This document shows, in pieces, positions 33,641 through 44,573 of a stretch of 64,000 nt of DNA. Both the position numbers and the translations under genes were made by a program. A model generated the notes under the pieces. That model was not told the origin of the DNA. It did no database searches and was given only the letters and a program-made list of their open reading frames with translations. The stretch comes from Atriophallophorus winterbourni (Eukaryota > Platyhelminthes > Trematoda > Plagiorchiida > Microphallidae), in NCBI GenBank assembly GCA_013407085.1, contig JACCGJ010011352.1:1-64000 (forward strand). The letters are read 5' to 3'. The stretch's first letter is position 1, and the number at the start of each line of letters is the position of its first letter.

Positions 33641-34504
33641 TTATTTACATCCATGGTCCAAACCGATATAAGACAAAATAAACACTCTCCATTACAAAAT
33701 AAATACAATGCTATCCAACTTATGTTACCCTCTCAAGAAATAAAATCTAGTTAGTACAGCGTGCAGTTGTGAAAAGGTCATCCCTGTATGTACGAGTCAA
33801 GCATAGTGCGAATATGTGTGCAGCATGAATGTCTTAATGATTTCTGTTACCCAATTTTTCGGAAGTCCTCAAAAATATGACAGATCATTCCATTTGGGGG
33901 CATGTTTCTATCATGTGAACTGTGCAAAAAAATCTGCACAATTTCGTTGAAATCATTGCTACGTCAAACTGCGCAGTAACACCTCGTGCAATTTCGTGTG
34001 ACTCTGTATCCCAATACTCTCAGACACCATACTCAGTGATAATTTTGACAGATGGGTGTATATCAAAGCACTTTTTTAAAAGTGCCCACAAAGATCATGT
34101 GAATAAATTCAGCTCGCACATGTGCAGTAAACGCTATGCTGCACTAAAACCCTTTTTATTATGTGCACTGCTATGATTAAGTTTAATTTCATCGCACTGC
34201 TTAGCTCAAGGCCACACGTTATTCAAAAAGTTCCTACTGAATCACCATGAAGTAAATTTCAATATATGAACTAGCTGCAGAGTAAGCACTGCAAAGAAAG
34301 CAAGCTTATCACAAAAACATCAGCTAAACCAAATTTTTCAAGCGCACTCGACAACCATACCTCAATCTTTCATATATGCCGACTATGCCGACATTATCAT
34401 CGCGTGCAACAGCGAGAAATAAGTGAGGCTTCGGAATAATTAAGTAGTGCAGCTTTGAAATCAAGATACTCCAGGAAATCGACGTCAGAAACAGTATTTA
34501 TTAC
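33641..34504. repeat. Copy A/B junction and repeat X, copy X3
   Basis: 33,641-33,900 resembles 43,373-43,670 with many differences. From about 33,904 the sequence is nearly identical to 23,770-24,370. X3 precedes the broken exon of copy B. Confidence 0.8.
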
Positions 34505-36059
34505 CCTAAGAAAACTTTAATTGTAATTCGCTTTATCCCGCGAATTCAGCTGCTTGTTCCATCTGAAAGGATACCGTGTGGACCTATTTTTCGTTGCTCT
34601 GATAATTTTGATCATATCGTCATTGCATCTGCTCGTATTTATACCATTTAAAGAATTCCATGTACAACTCGAAGATATCTATCGGATCTCATTCTTTTCG
34701 ATCCTACAAGTTGACATGCGCAAAGTTAGCCGTTTGACAGGAAAAGACCAATTAGTTTACGCTCATAAAGCAGAAGGAATTTGGTGTGCTTTTAAGCAGC
34801 TGTTTGAAACCGACACATAACGCCACAGCTTTCGATGGAGAGACGTCAAGAGTACTGCTTCTGCTGAAGCGCATGTTCATGAGTTTCACGAAGCAAAATG
34901 TTTATGGAACAATTTATAGGTACTTAAAGACAACCCTGAAGCATTATGTTCAGGCTTGGTCACCCTGGATACAGAAGCACATCAACCTCTTGCAGAGAAT
35001 ATATCATCGGAACACCAAGCTCTTACGTGGTTTGAAGCACAAACAATACGAATATCGTATTAAAAGTTTAAACCGCCGTCTTAGAAGTGATTTGATTCCT
35101 ATGTTCAATATATTGCATACTCCCGACCATCCACTGAATAAACTATTTACACGACGACCACCCCGAACCAACGGAAGTCATGAATAAACAATGCGTATTT
35201 ACGAACCGAAACTGAGCTGTCGAAGCTATTTTTATTCTGTAGGTGAATATTAAAATGGAACACCCTACCCTGTAATGTTTCACATTCACCAAAATTGGAT
35301 TTTTTAAATCGAACTTGGACAACTTCACGTTGACGAATCCGAACATGGAACCTGTATATTCTGCGCCATTGCAGCTTCGAAATTTGAACCATTGCATCGA
35401 TGTCAACTATACATCATGGCCCCAGGGATTTACATGGGCCATCCAACCTATTGATACCGATACCTGATACCGAAATGCTCAGTAAATAAACAAATCCCGT
35501 TTTTACTACCTATGTTATTCGTAATTCCATATTATTGTGTGGTTTCTGTAGAGCTATACGCTTTTTAGACCACCGAATTGAATTGTTTTGAATGGATTTT
35601 AATTGTTGTAGAACTTCAGGTAATCGGCGCAAACATCGAATGATACTTCCATAAAACATAGAGGTCATTTTTAAAATATCGGCAAAAATGACTCACTCGG
35701 CCCATGAACGCGCGATTTCCATTAGTTCTCTCGTGAACGGTTCGACATAGTCTTCTCCACTTCTCGACTCATTTGCCGAAAGATTTCACAATACCAATGC
35801 GACACTCAGCTGCCAGGCGAGAAAGCAAACTTGCTTTCTCCTGAAACTTGAATACGCCTAATGAAATCTTGTCCTGATGGTCTGGTCTAACGGATCAAAA
35901 CGGTTAATAACAATACCAAAGCAACTCTAACCTATACGACGTGGCATATAGAGTCGTTCACAAAATTACTATTGCTAAATCTGTTATAGCATCTGCTCAA
36001 TTTATTTGACATTCACTTCAAGTGAATTAGCGCATCCAACAAGCGTCCTCGACGACGAC
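34505..36059 (-). pseudogene. Broken copy of helicase C-terminal exon and adjoining intron (copy B)
   Basis: Same structure as 24,371-25,945: exon pieces at 34,505-34,566 and 35,607-35,840, intron homology to about 36,059, and the same stop and frameshift. The family E LINE fragment (34,567-35,606) is 20 bp shorter than in copy A. Copy B lacks the extra A that copy A has in 'gcgcaaaacatcg'. Confidence 0.9.
34567..35606 (+). mobile_element. 5'-truncated family E LINE in pseudo-exon (copy B)
   Basis: Duplicate of 24,433-25,491. A 20-bp stretch ('aaccagtttctgccctaggg' in A) is missing near 35,455, and the terminal direct repeat is reduced. Confidence 0.85.
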
Positions 36060-36193
36060 GGTTACGTATATCAGAAGGCGAATGACCTGTGTGTGTGTGT
36101 CAAAATATGCTTCAGCGTAAAAACCTCACTTCTGTTCAAACTGGCATTGCCGAAATTTTCGGCCACGATATTCCAAAGTATCATCAATACTAT

Positions 36194-36564
36194 CCCAAAA
36201 AGTTCGGTACTTGGTCCGGTGCTCCTTTTGGTCTGCATCAACGACCTTCCGAAAATTGTCACAGCCAAAATGGTTTTCGTTGCGATTGTTGCTAAACTTT
36301 GGAGGCGAATCACGTCGAGCGTGGACTGTTTGCGCTTATAAACCCATTTTGATATATTGAACAGCTGGTCAAAGCGAAACAGGCTTCTATTCAACTTCAG
36401 AAAGTGCGAAATGTTACGAATAGGTTAAGTTTTTCCATTCTCCTACAATCTTGGATCGCTACAACTGGAATGGAGAAGAAAGGAAAGGGACCACGGCTTA
36501 TGGATTAGGGGAAGTAATAAGAATAGCATACAATGCGGAGCAGTGTACAACCGCAAGGTAGCAT
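36194..36564 (+). pseudogene. LINE RT fragment (family F), copy B
   Basis: Duplicate of 26,080-26,450, with the same FVAIVAKL loss of the catalytic aspartates. Confidence 0.75.
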
Positions 36565-36793
36565 TGGATCTGAGTAGTCAGTCGTAGTGGACACGTTTAT
36601 AATATCTCGGTAAACTAACTATAGCGGTGACGGTCAAAACCTCTAAAAATAACATTTTTACCGAGATGTATGATGGAATCAATTAAGACAAACTGAAAAG
36701 CACTTAATAGGAATCTCTCGAAGGATGTCAGAATTCGTGACTCCAGAATTTCTGCACCGAAACCGCCTAATGACCCAGGGCTTCCACAATCAG

Positions 36794-36999
36794 ACGAGAT
36801 TCCGAATAGATACACAGCGGCAATCCCAAAAAACGACCAATGTCCGACTCTCAAAGGGTCGGACAAAAAGACGTTAAAACGTTCACCATTATCATCGGAT
36901 ACGCATAACGAAAATCTATTGAAAGCAATGCAGTACGTGAGAAAACAGCAGAATTCGAAATTATTGATTATGGGGGACATCAATCTGCCTCAACTATAA
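36794..36999 (+). pseudogene. LINE endonuclease fragment, copy B
   Basis: Duplicate of 26,680-26,885 with the IMGDINLP motif. Confidence 0.7.
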
Positions 37000-37103
37000 A
37001 TCCGAGTAGATCATCCAACCTGATCACTAGACTAAGAATTTCGCGAAATGTTCGATTTAATTCCCATGTATAATCATGTTTTCGAAAATACTCGACAAAG
37101 AAA

Positions 37104-37669
37104 TTTACAACAGACATCTGTTCTTGAGTATGCGGTAGTGGTCTGGGCTGGTTGGCTGCGAAAAGATATTGCTCTCTTCGATAAAATCTACCATAGAGCA
37201 ACAAAGATAGTGATTAGTCTTAGCAATGCTCCGTATACCGAAAGATTGCGACGTGCGGGTCTATGTGACTTCACCCAAATGAGGGTAAGACGCGATAATA
37301 TTCTGACCTATAGAGTTGTGTCTACTGAAGGAAATTCACTTGCTTGATGTATGTCATGGAAAAGTGACACGGGGACATACTTTATCCCTGTACGTTCCAA
37401 GTTCCCGTATTGATTGTGGGCGCCATTTGTTCGCCGTACGAGCTATATTTCTTTGGAATTCCCAACCCCAACATGTGGTGGACTCTCCATGCCTGGCGAT
37501 TTTTAAAGCGAAATTGGACTACCACTTGCGAACGAACATCACTCATGAGCCTTAAATTTTATATTATCCATTGCTTTATACTATTGTAATTTTCATGTTT
37601 TATTCATACCGTAATCCTGTGGTGTTTTAAAGTAATAACATTTTTAACCATAAATACTTAAATCCTTCA
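37104..37669 (+). mobile_element. Family B LINE 3' end, copy B
   Basis: Duplicate of 26,990-27,555, including the frameshift near 37,339. Confidence 0.85.
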
Positions 37670-37938
37670 ATCCTAGAGCTAGTCTTAATATCTGAAGCCA
37701 CGGCCGTTGAACGCCAGTAGAATGGTAAAGAAAACAAAACGAAATAGAAAAGTGGATTAGATTGGTTTGATGGATACAATGGTGGTTTTCTATTAACATA
37801 ATATAAATTTCAGTGATCGTGCTCGCATCTCAAAACCCTGAGAGATTACATCACCAACACGATACATTTACCTTTCAAACACATCCCGAAACATAATCGC
37901 AAAGAACCCCACTTAGGAATTCGCAATCTAACTAGAAA

Positions 37939-39414
37939 ATGGTTGACAAAGCGGAATTTGGCTTAGGCAATTCACATGGTCGCCAGAACAGAATCGACCT
38001 TGGAAAACTTTCGCGAATTGCGGAATCAATCACAAATCTCATCCAGGAGGATAAAATATATCACCAGCTTCAGCTGGCAGTAAGAATGCAGCGAAATCCC
38101 AAATTGCTTTATCGAACCAATAACAAAACTTTAAGGTCAAAACCCAGCGTTTTTTCCTATCATGACAGATAACGAACTAACTGAATTTGTGCTGGAAACC
38201 GCCAACGCTCTCGCCAGCTTTTATTCACCAGTTTTAACCCCCAAAGATGCATTACAATCATTGGAATTGTCAACACAAATTGTGCCTGAGACTATATAAA
38301 CATCAATTCTGAAATAGTGCAGCAACAACTTGGCAGGTTAAATATCAATACGTCCACGGGAGCTGACAGAATCAAACCTGCAATCCTAAAGTTATGCGGC
38401 ACTTAATTGTGCGAACCACTTTGCGATTTAATTAACCACTGTTTGAGGAAAGGTGTTATACCAGCTGACTGGAAGAGAGGAATCATAACACCCATCTACA
38501 AAGGTGGAACTCGTTCTGATCAAGAAAATCAAAGCCTTGTTACACTCCTTCCATTGTTCATAAGAACACAGCCAATTGTATGCGAAAGAATTGTAAGTCA
38601 TCTCAAAACCTAAAACTTGTTGTCCAGAGAGCAACACGGATTTCGGAAGTCTCGTAATTGCTTGACTAACCTACTAGAGACAATGGACGACTGGACGCAG
38701 GTAGTGTATGTGGGTGGTTGCGTGCATGCATTTAAGCAAGCTGCTGGATGTTGGTATTAATGGGTACCTTCATACCTGGCTAAAAAGATACATTCTTGAT
38801 CCCAAGTCAACTGTACGTACCGATGGTGTGGGGAATAGAGAATTCGAAGTCGGAAGCGGTGTCCAACAAGGTTCGGGACTTGGTCCGGTGCTATTTTTGA
38901 TATACATCAACGACCTTCGAAACTTGTGACAACCAAAATGGTTCTAGTTGCGGATGATGCTAAACTTGGGAGGCGAATCACGTCAAGTGTGGACTGTTTT
39001 CGCAAAATGTTGCGAATAGTAAAGGTTTGCCATTTTTTACAAATCTTGAGTCGCAACAACTAGAATTGTGAATAAAAGAAAAGGACCTCGGCGTATGAAT
39101 TTTCGAAGTCTCAAGAATAGCATGCAATGCGAAGCAGTGTACAACTGAGCTACCCGCACGCTAGATTTGTTTCGGCGTATTTGCGGACATTTTTCCCGTG
39201 AAACATATCCGAGCGCATAAATACGTATATTAAACCAGTGATGCATTACTTAGTGCAAACTTGGGCTCCAATGCTACGGAGGACATCAAGCTGCTCGATA
39301 GGATTTTTAAGCAGAACAGCAAAATTGTTTTTGTTTTTCCGCTACGTTCAATATGAGGGCATACTGGCTCATCACGCTATTCAAAAATGAAGGAGATAGA
39401 TAGACTGCAACAAT
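37939..39414 (+). pseudogene. LINE RT, family F, copy B
   Basis: Duplicate of 27,825-29,300. Single-base differences include E-A-G to E-V-G in the block before SGVQQGSG. Confidence 0.82.
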
Positions 39415-39418
39415 TACA

Positions 39419-40904
39419 GAGGAATCTCCCTTCTGAATGTTGTAGGCAAATTGCTTGCTAAAGTCTTACAGATCCCGCTGCAAGTTTTAGCTGATAGAAT
39501 TTACTCCGAATCTCAGTGTGGCTTCCGCAAGGGAAGATCAACCGTTGACATGATCTTCTCCCTGAGACAACTTCAAGAAAAGTGTGGGGAACAACGTATG
39601 CCATTATACTTTGTTTTTATTGACTTAACGAAGGCATTCGACTACGTCAGCAGAGAGGGTCTGTTCAAAATGCTTGATTTGATAGGCTGCCCCCCGAAAC
39701 TGCTAAATCTCGTTATTTCGTTTCACTCAGGCATGAAAAGCTTAGTCCATTTTAACGGTTTCAGCTCAGAAACCTTTGAAATTCGCCGAGGCGTCAAACA
39801 AGGGTGTTTTTGCTCCCACCCTGTTCGGCATTTTCTTTGCTCTGCTTCTGAAGCATTCTTTCAGGACAAGGACAGAAGGTATTTACCTACGCACACGAAG
39901 TGATGGCAAGCTTTTTAACCTAAACCGGTTGAGAGCACAAACCAATGGACGGAATGTGCTAATCCATGACTGCAGTTTGCCGACGATGCAGCCTTTATTG
40001 CTCACTCCCAAGAGAACCTACAGTCGCTAATGGACTGTTTTTCGTCGGCATGCAAAGACTTTGGGCTAACAATCAGCATGAGCAAGACCAAAGTCCTTGA
40101 TCAAGGGACTGGATCGCCTCCCATCATAAGTGTTGGAAACTGTCAGCTTGAATCAGTACATCAGTTCACATATCTTGGTTCAACCATTGCGGATAACCTC
40201 TCGCTAGACACGGAGATTGTTAAGCGTATTGGCAGAGCAGCTGTCATTCTGTTTTGTTGGAACTCTCGTGTTTGGGGTAACCGCAAGCTGACTGTAAAGA
40301 CAAAGATGATGGTATAAAGCGCGTGCGTACTAAATGCTTTGCTGTACGGCAGTGAAACCTGGACCACCCATGCGAGACACGAACGGAAGCTGAATGCTTT
40401 CCATCTACGAAGCATCCGTCGTATCTTGAACATATTGTGGGTGGACAGAGTGACTAATGATGAAGTGCTTTCAAAAGCTGGTCTACAGAGCATGTTCACT
40501 CTATCGCGACAGCGCCGCCTGCGGTGGCTTGGTCATGTCTACAGAATGGAAAATGGTCGTATTCCGAAAGATCTACTCTATGGTAAGCTGCAAATAGGAA
40601 GTCGACCATTGGGCAGACCGCACCGTACAAAGATGTTTGCAAAAGAGATATGAAAGCTCTTGGCATTGACCGGTTGAGTTGTGAAGAACTTGCTCTTGAC
40701 CGCTCACATTGGAGACACTGTGTAAAGCGTCGTCTGCATGCTGGGAATGAGCAGATACAGCTCTTGGCTGCTGAACGCAGATCACGCCGCAGGCGTGCAA
40801 CTGACGCAATACAACCGAGTTCTGACTTTCGTTGCCAGCGCTGCGGGAGAGACTGTTCCTCCCGAATCGGACTGTTAAGTCATTCCAAAAGCTGCAAAAC
40901 TTGA
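39419..40904 (+). pseudogene. Non-LTR RT with C-terminal zinc finger (family C), copy B
   Basis: Duplicate of 29,305-30,789. It shares the frameshifts near 39,805 and 40,630. The TGA of copy A is not present here ('gactgttttt' in place of 'gactgattt'), but copy B has its own stop at 40,315 ('gtataaagc' in place of 'gtatacagc'). The C-terminal finger CQRCGRDC...HSKSC is intact at 40,832-40,895. Confidence 0.88.
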
Positions 40905-41117
40905 ACATTCACGCGATTGCGTCATTCTCAACAGAACTGCCTTCGTTTCTTATATTCGGTGCGCGTTTGTTTCTTATGGAACATCCAAGCGCTAGATAAT
41001 GTACAATCGTATAGTGAAAGGATTTTCAAAAACAAATTGGATATATTTATGCGGCAGCATTCTCATTCGGAAACGGATGACAGTAATTCTTCATCTATGA
41101 GTCGAAATTTATTGTAA
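40905..41117 (+). pseudogene. Family G LINE 3' end with 206-bp deletion, copy B
   Basis: Joins 'cacgcgattgcg' directly to 'tcattctcaacagaactg'. Copy A has 206 more bases between these points, and 'cg' microhomology is present at the breakpoints. The remaining frame (40,917-41,117) keeps FLYSVRVCFLWNIQ. Confidence 0.85.
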
Positions 41118-41514
41118 AGTTCAAATCTAAAATATTTGTTTTGTGATTCGTTTTTTTTCTAAAATTAGTTTGTAAACTAAAAGCAGTATAGAAGTAGAAA
41201 ACGCAGAGAATCTGTTATAAAAATAATAGGCTGGTCCTGATCAGCGTAAAACAGCAGAATGGAAATAGAGATAAAGTACGTAAGTCTTCTAACTTTAAAA
41301 TTATGTCAATTATATGCTTGCACGTTCCATAAATCCATAATGGTTGCGAAGACAATATCACGCTTGATGAGCAGTTTAGCTGAAAAATTAAAAAAGAATA
41401 AAGGGAAATCGTTGATCAACTTATCGTTTATCGGTTTCGAGAATTTGCTAATGTGCGATTGCTTAACTGCTTGGCTAGCCAGGGTTAGTAAACATCGCTC
41501 CTACTACGTTGTTT

Positions 41515-42602
41515 CAAGGATTCAAGGGTTTATGGTTAACAAGTTAATATTTTACAACTCCGCAGGATGACGGTATGAATGACAATGTGAAAAGTATAAT
41601 AGAATAAAAGTAATAGAGCACATTCTCATGCAGAAACACAAAAGTAGAACTGTTGGGGTAGGGAATTCCAAAGAAATATAGCACGTACCGCAGGCACCTC
41701 GTATAAGGAATGCCGTGTCATTTTCCCATCACACCCATTAAGCAAGTGTAGTGGAAAGTGCAGGTCATAGAGTCCATAAAGACATAGACGTCGCAATCTT
41801 TCGGTCTACGGAACATTGCGAAAACCCGTCAATAATTTTGTTGCTCCGTCATAGATTTTATCAAAGAGAGATTAGATCTCTAGTGCATACTCGATTGTAA
41901 GGCGAAAGGAGGCGTTCATTATCCTAGGTAACGTTACCAGCGAGATTCATTTAAATATTTTTCGAAAGAGACTAAACAATCTGTTGGCCTGTTGATATAT
42001 ATTCTGGAATCGCACCGTCCTCTTCAGGTTTCCACTTATCCATACTCCAATATCTTTTTCCAACAAATTCTACTTCAGGTTTTCAGTTCCAAATAGGTAT
42101 ATCAAATGAACATTCTTGACAAGGTGTAGCATCTTACTATTCCATATGTTAAATGTAATATTATTTGCGGCCGCCCAAATTGACACGTTGATCAAATCCA
42201 TTTGCAGTTTCTCACAATCATCTGCAAAACAGATTTGCGTCTAAATTTTTATGTCATACGCAAACTGGACCATTTTGGATTACAGAACGTAGGTTGATCG
42301 TTTATGTATATTAGAAACAGGAGAGGGCCGAGCACGGATCATTGTTGGACTCCACTGGCGGTTTCGAACACTTGGGATAGCACTCTGTTGACCTTAAATC
42401 CGTCGTGGCGATCTGAGAGGTAGTGGTTCACATATTCCTAAACGCATCAGTTTCCGAAGAATCAAATGGTGATTGACTCTGTCGAAATCCTAAGAAGTGT
42501 CTAAGTAACAACGTTAATACAAGAAATTATATCCAAATTCTTCGTCCAGGCGTCTAACGCTATGAGATGATTCGCTAGACGAAAGCGATGTGGGTAAAAA
42601 CA
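41515..42602 (-). pseudogene. Family B LINE, decayed, minus strand, copy B
   Basis: Duplicate of 31,610-32,840, but 41,617-41,800 lacks many short pieces that are present in copy A while the surrounding sequence is nearly identical. Confidence 0.8.
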
Positions 42603-42754
42603 GTATATCCTGATAATCAGGTGCTCAAAATAATTCGCCCGCACGGCACGAACAAAATTAGTCTTATTTCAACAGCAACTCCTACTAACAACCAGAAACT
42701 GATTCATATAGTGAAAACAGTGCTCTCGAAATAGCAGTGAATTATTTAGAAATC

Positions 42755-43372
42755 CTTATTTTCTAAGTGACCGTCAGTTGACTGGGAAAACAAAGATGAT
42801 GGTATACAGCGTGTGTGTACCAAATGTACAGCAGTGAAACCTCAGCCATTCGCGCAAGACGCGAACAGAATAAGGATGCTTTTCATTTAAATGACATCCA
42901 CCTTATCTATAACATATCGTGGGTGGAAAGAGTAACGCATGATGAAGTGGTTTCTGAAGCTCGTCTGCAGATGACGTTCACCTTAATACGAGAGCGCCGT
43001 CTAAGCTGGTTAGATCATGCGTCCAGAATGCAAAATTGTCATATTCAAAAGATCTTCATGGTTAGTTGAAAATAAAATGTCGACCGTTGAACAGACCACA
43101 CACAGCACACATACGTTTGCTAAACAGCTATGAAAGCTTTGACATTGATCCTTCGAGCTAGAAAGAACGTGTTCTCGACTGCTGAATTTTGACTAACCGT
43201 GAAAAGCGTCATTTGCAAGCCGGGGAATAGCAGATACTGCTCTTAAGTGCCAAAAGTAGATCAGGAAGTCAGAATGCATCTGACATCGTTCGAGCGAGCA
43301 ATTACTGTGAGCGCTGCGGGAGAGACTTTTCCACCAAAATCGGACTGCTTAGTCAATCATGAAGTTCTGGAG
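42755..43372 (+). pseudogene. Family C LINE C-terminal part, decayed, end of copy B
   Basis: Duplicate of 32,990-33,640. From about 43,050 it differs from copy A at roughly one base in ten, with small indels. Confidence 0.8.
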
Positions 43373-43539
43373 TATGAAAACATTGTTAGATTGTTATTTA
43401 CAACCATGGTTGAAACCGAATAAAGAAGACAAATAACAACTCTCCCATTATCATCATAAATACAAATGCTACGGAACTTATGTCACGCTCTCGAACAGAA
43501 GAAAACCCAAGTTTGAGTACGGCGCACAGTTTATGAAAT

Positions 43540-44269
43540 GGTCATTTCTGTATGTACGATTCAAGCATAGTGCCAATATGTGGTTAGCATGAATGCCTTA
43601 ATGATTTCTGTTTACCCAATTTTCGGAAGTCCTCAAAAATAATGACAGATCATTCCATTTGGGGGCATGTTTCTATCGTGTGAACTGTGCAAAAAAATCT
43701 GCACAATTTCGTTAAGATCATTGCTACGTCAAACTTTGCAATAACACCTCGTGCAATTTTGTGTGACTCTGTATCCCAATACTCTCAGACACCATACTCA
43801 GTGATAATTTTGACAGATGGGTGTATTTCAATCCACCGATTCAAAAGTGCCCCCAAATATCATGTGAATAAATTCAGCTTGCACATGTGCAGTAATCGCT
43901 GTGCAGCACTAAAATCCTTTTTATTATGTTCACTGCTATGATTAAGTTTAATTTCATCGCATTGCTTAGCTCAAGGCAACACGTTATTCAAAAAGTTCCT
44001 ACTGAATCACCATGAAGTAAATTTCAATATATGAACTAGCTGCAGAGTAAGCACTGCAAAGAAAGCAAGCTTATCACAAAAACATCAGCTAAACCAAACT
44101 TTTCAAGCGCACTCGACAAGCATACCTCAATCTTTCAAATATGCCGACTATGCCGACATTATCATTGCGTGCAACAGCGACAAATAAGTGTGGCATTGGA
44201 ATAATCAAGTAGTGCAGCTTTGAAATCAAGATGCCTCAGGAAATCGACTACAGAAACCGTATTTATTAC
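43540..44269. repeat. Repeat X, copy X4, directly downstream of the helicase gene
   Basis: Homologous to X1-X3. It continues without a break into exon 44,270, so this is likely the ancestral position of X, and X may hold the 3' end of the gene. A weak candidate last exon on the minus strand starts after 'ttggtttag' near 44,085 and would read ADVFVISLL to a stop. It does not show the conserved KRDIVFAASLY end of the family, so I do not call it. Confidence 0.7.
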
Positions 44270-44573
44270 CTTGAGAAAACTTCATTTGTAATTCGATGTT
44301 TCCCGCGATTTTGGCCGCTTTTTCCATCTGATATAGCACTTCATGTAACCGGCGCAAACATCGAATGATACTTCCTTCAAATATGGAGGTCATTTCCATA
44401 AGTTCGGCAAAACTGACTCCCTCGGCCCATGCACGCGCGACTTCCATCAGTTCTCCCGTGAACTGTTTGACATAGTCTTCTCCATAAGCGAAATAATCGA
44501 CTCTTCTGCCAAAAGATTGCACACTACCAATGCGACACTCGGCCGCCAGGCGAGAAAGAAACCTTGCTTTCTC
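44270..44573 (-). CDS. MTR4: Helicase exon: C-terminal [11 protein letters not shown] segment
   Basis: 304 nt; acceptor 'tcacgtttcag', donor g|gtaata. Encodes [53 protein letters not shown] and [13 protein letters not shown]. If the donor were not used, the frame would run 18 codons further to a stop at 44,226. The family end KRDIVFAASLY is expected in one more exon. This exon is the source of the two broken copies at 24,371 and 34,505. Confidence 0.93.

Larger units (their letters stand above)
33904..43065. repeat. Segmental tandem duplication, copy B
   Basis: Second copy of the block described at 23,770-33,300. Offsets to copy A are 10,134, then 10,114, 10,115 and 9,909 bp, stepping at small deletions. 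Near identity ends abruptly at about 43,050-43,065. Confidence 0.93.

Noticed and set aside
23770..43065. Copies A and B as a pure assembly artefact
   Set aside because: Private stops, a 206-bp deletion, a 20-bp deletion and diverged ends argue for two real copies, although read-level proof is not available here.
44040..44110. Candidate last helicase exon after 'ttggtttag' reading ADVFVISLL
   Set aside because: The phase fits, but the conserved KRDIVFAASLY end is missing and the match is too short to separate from chance.
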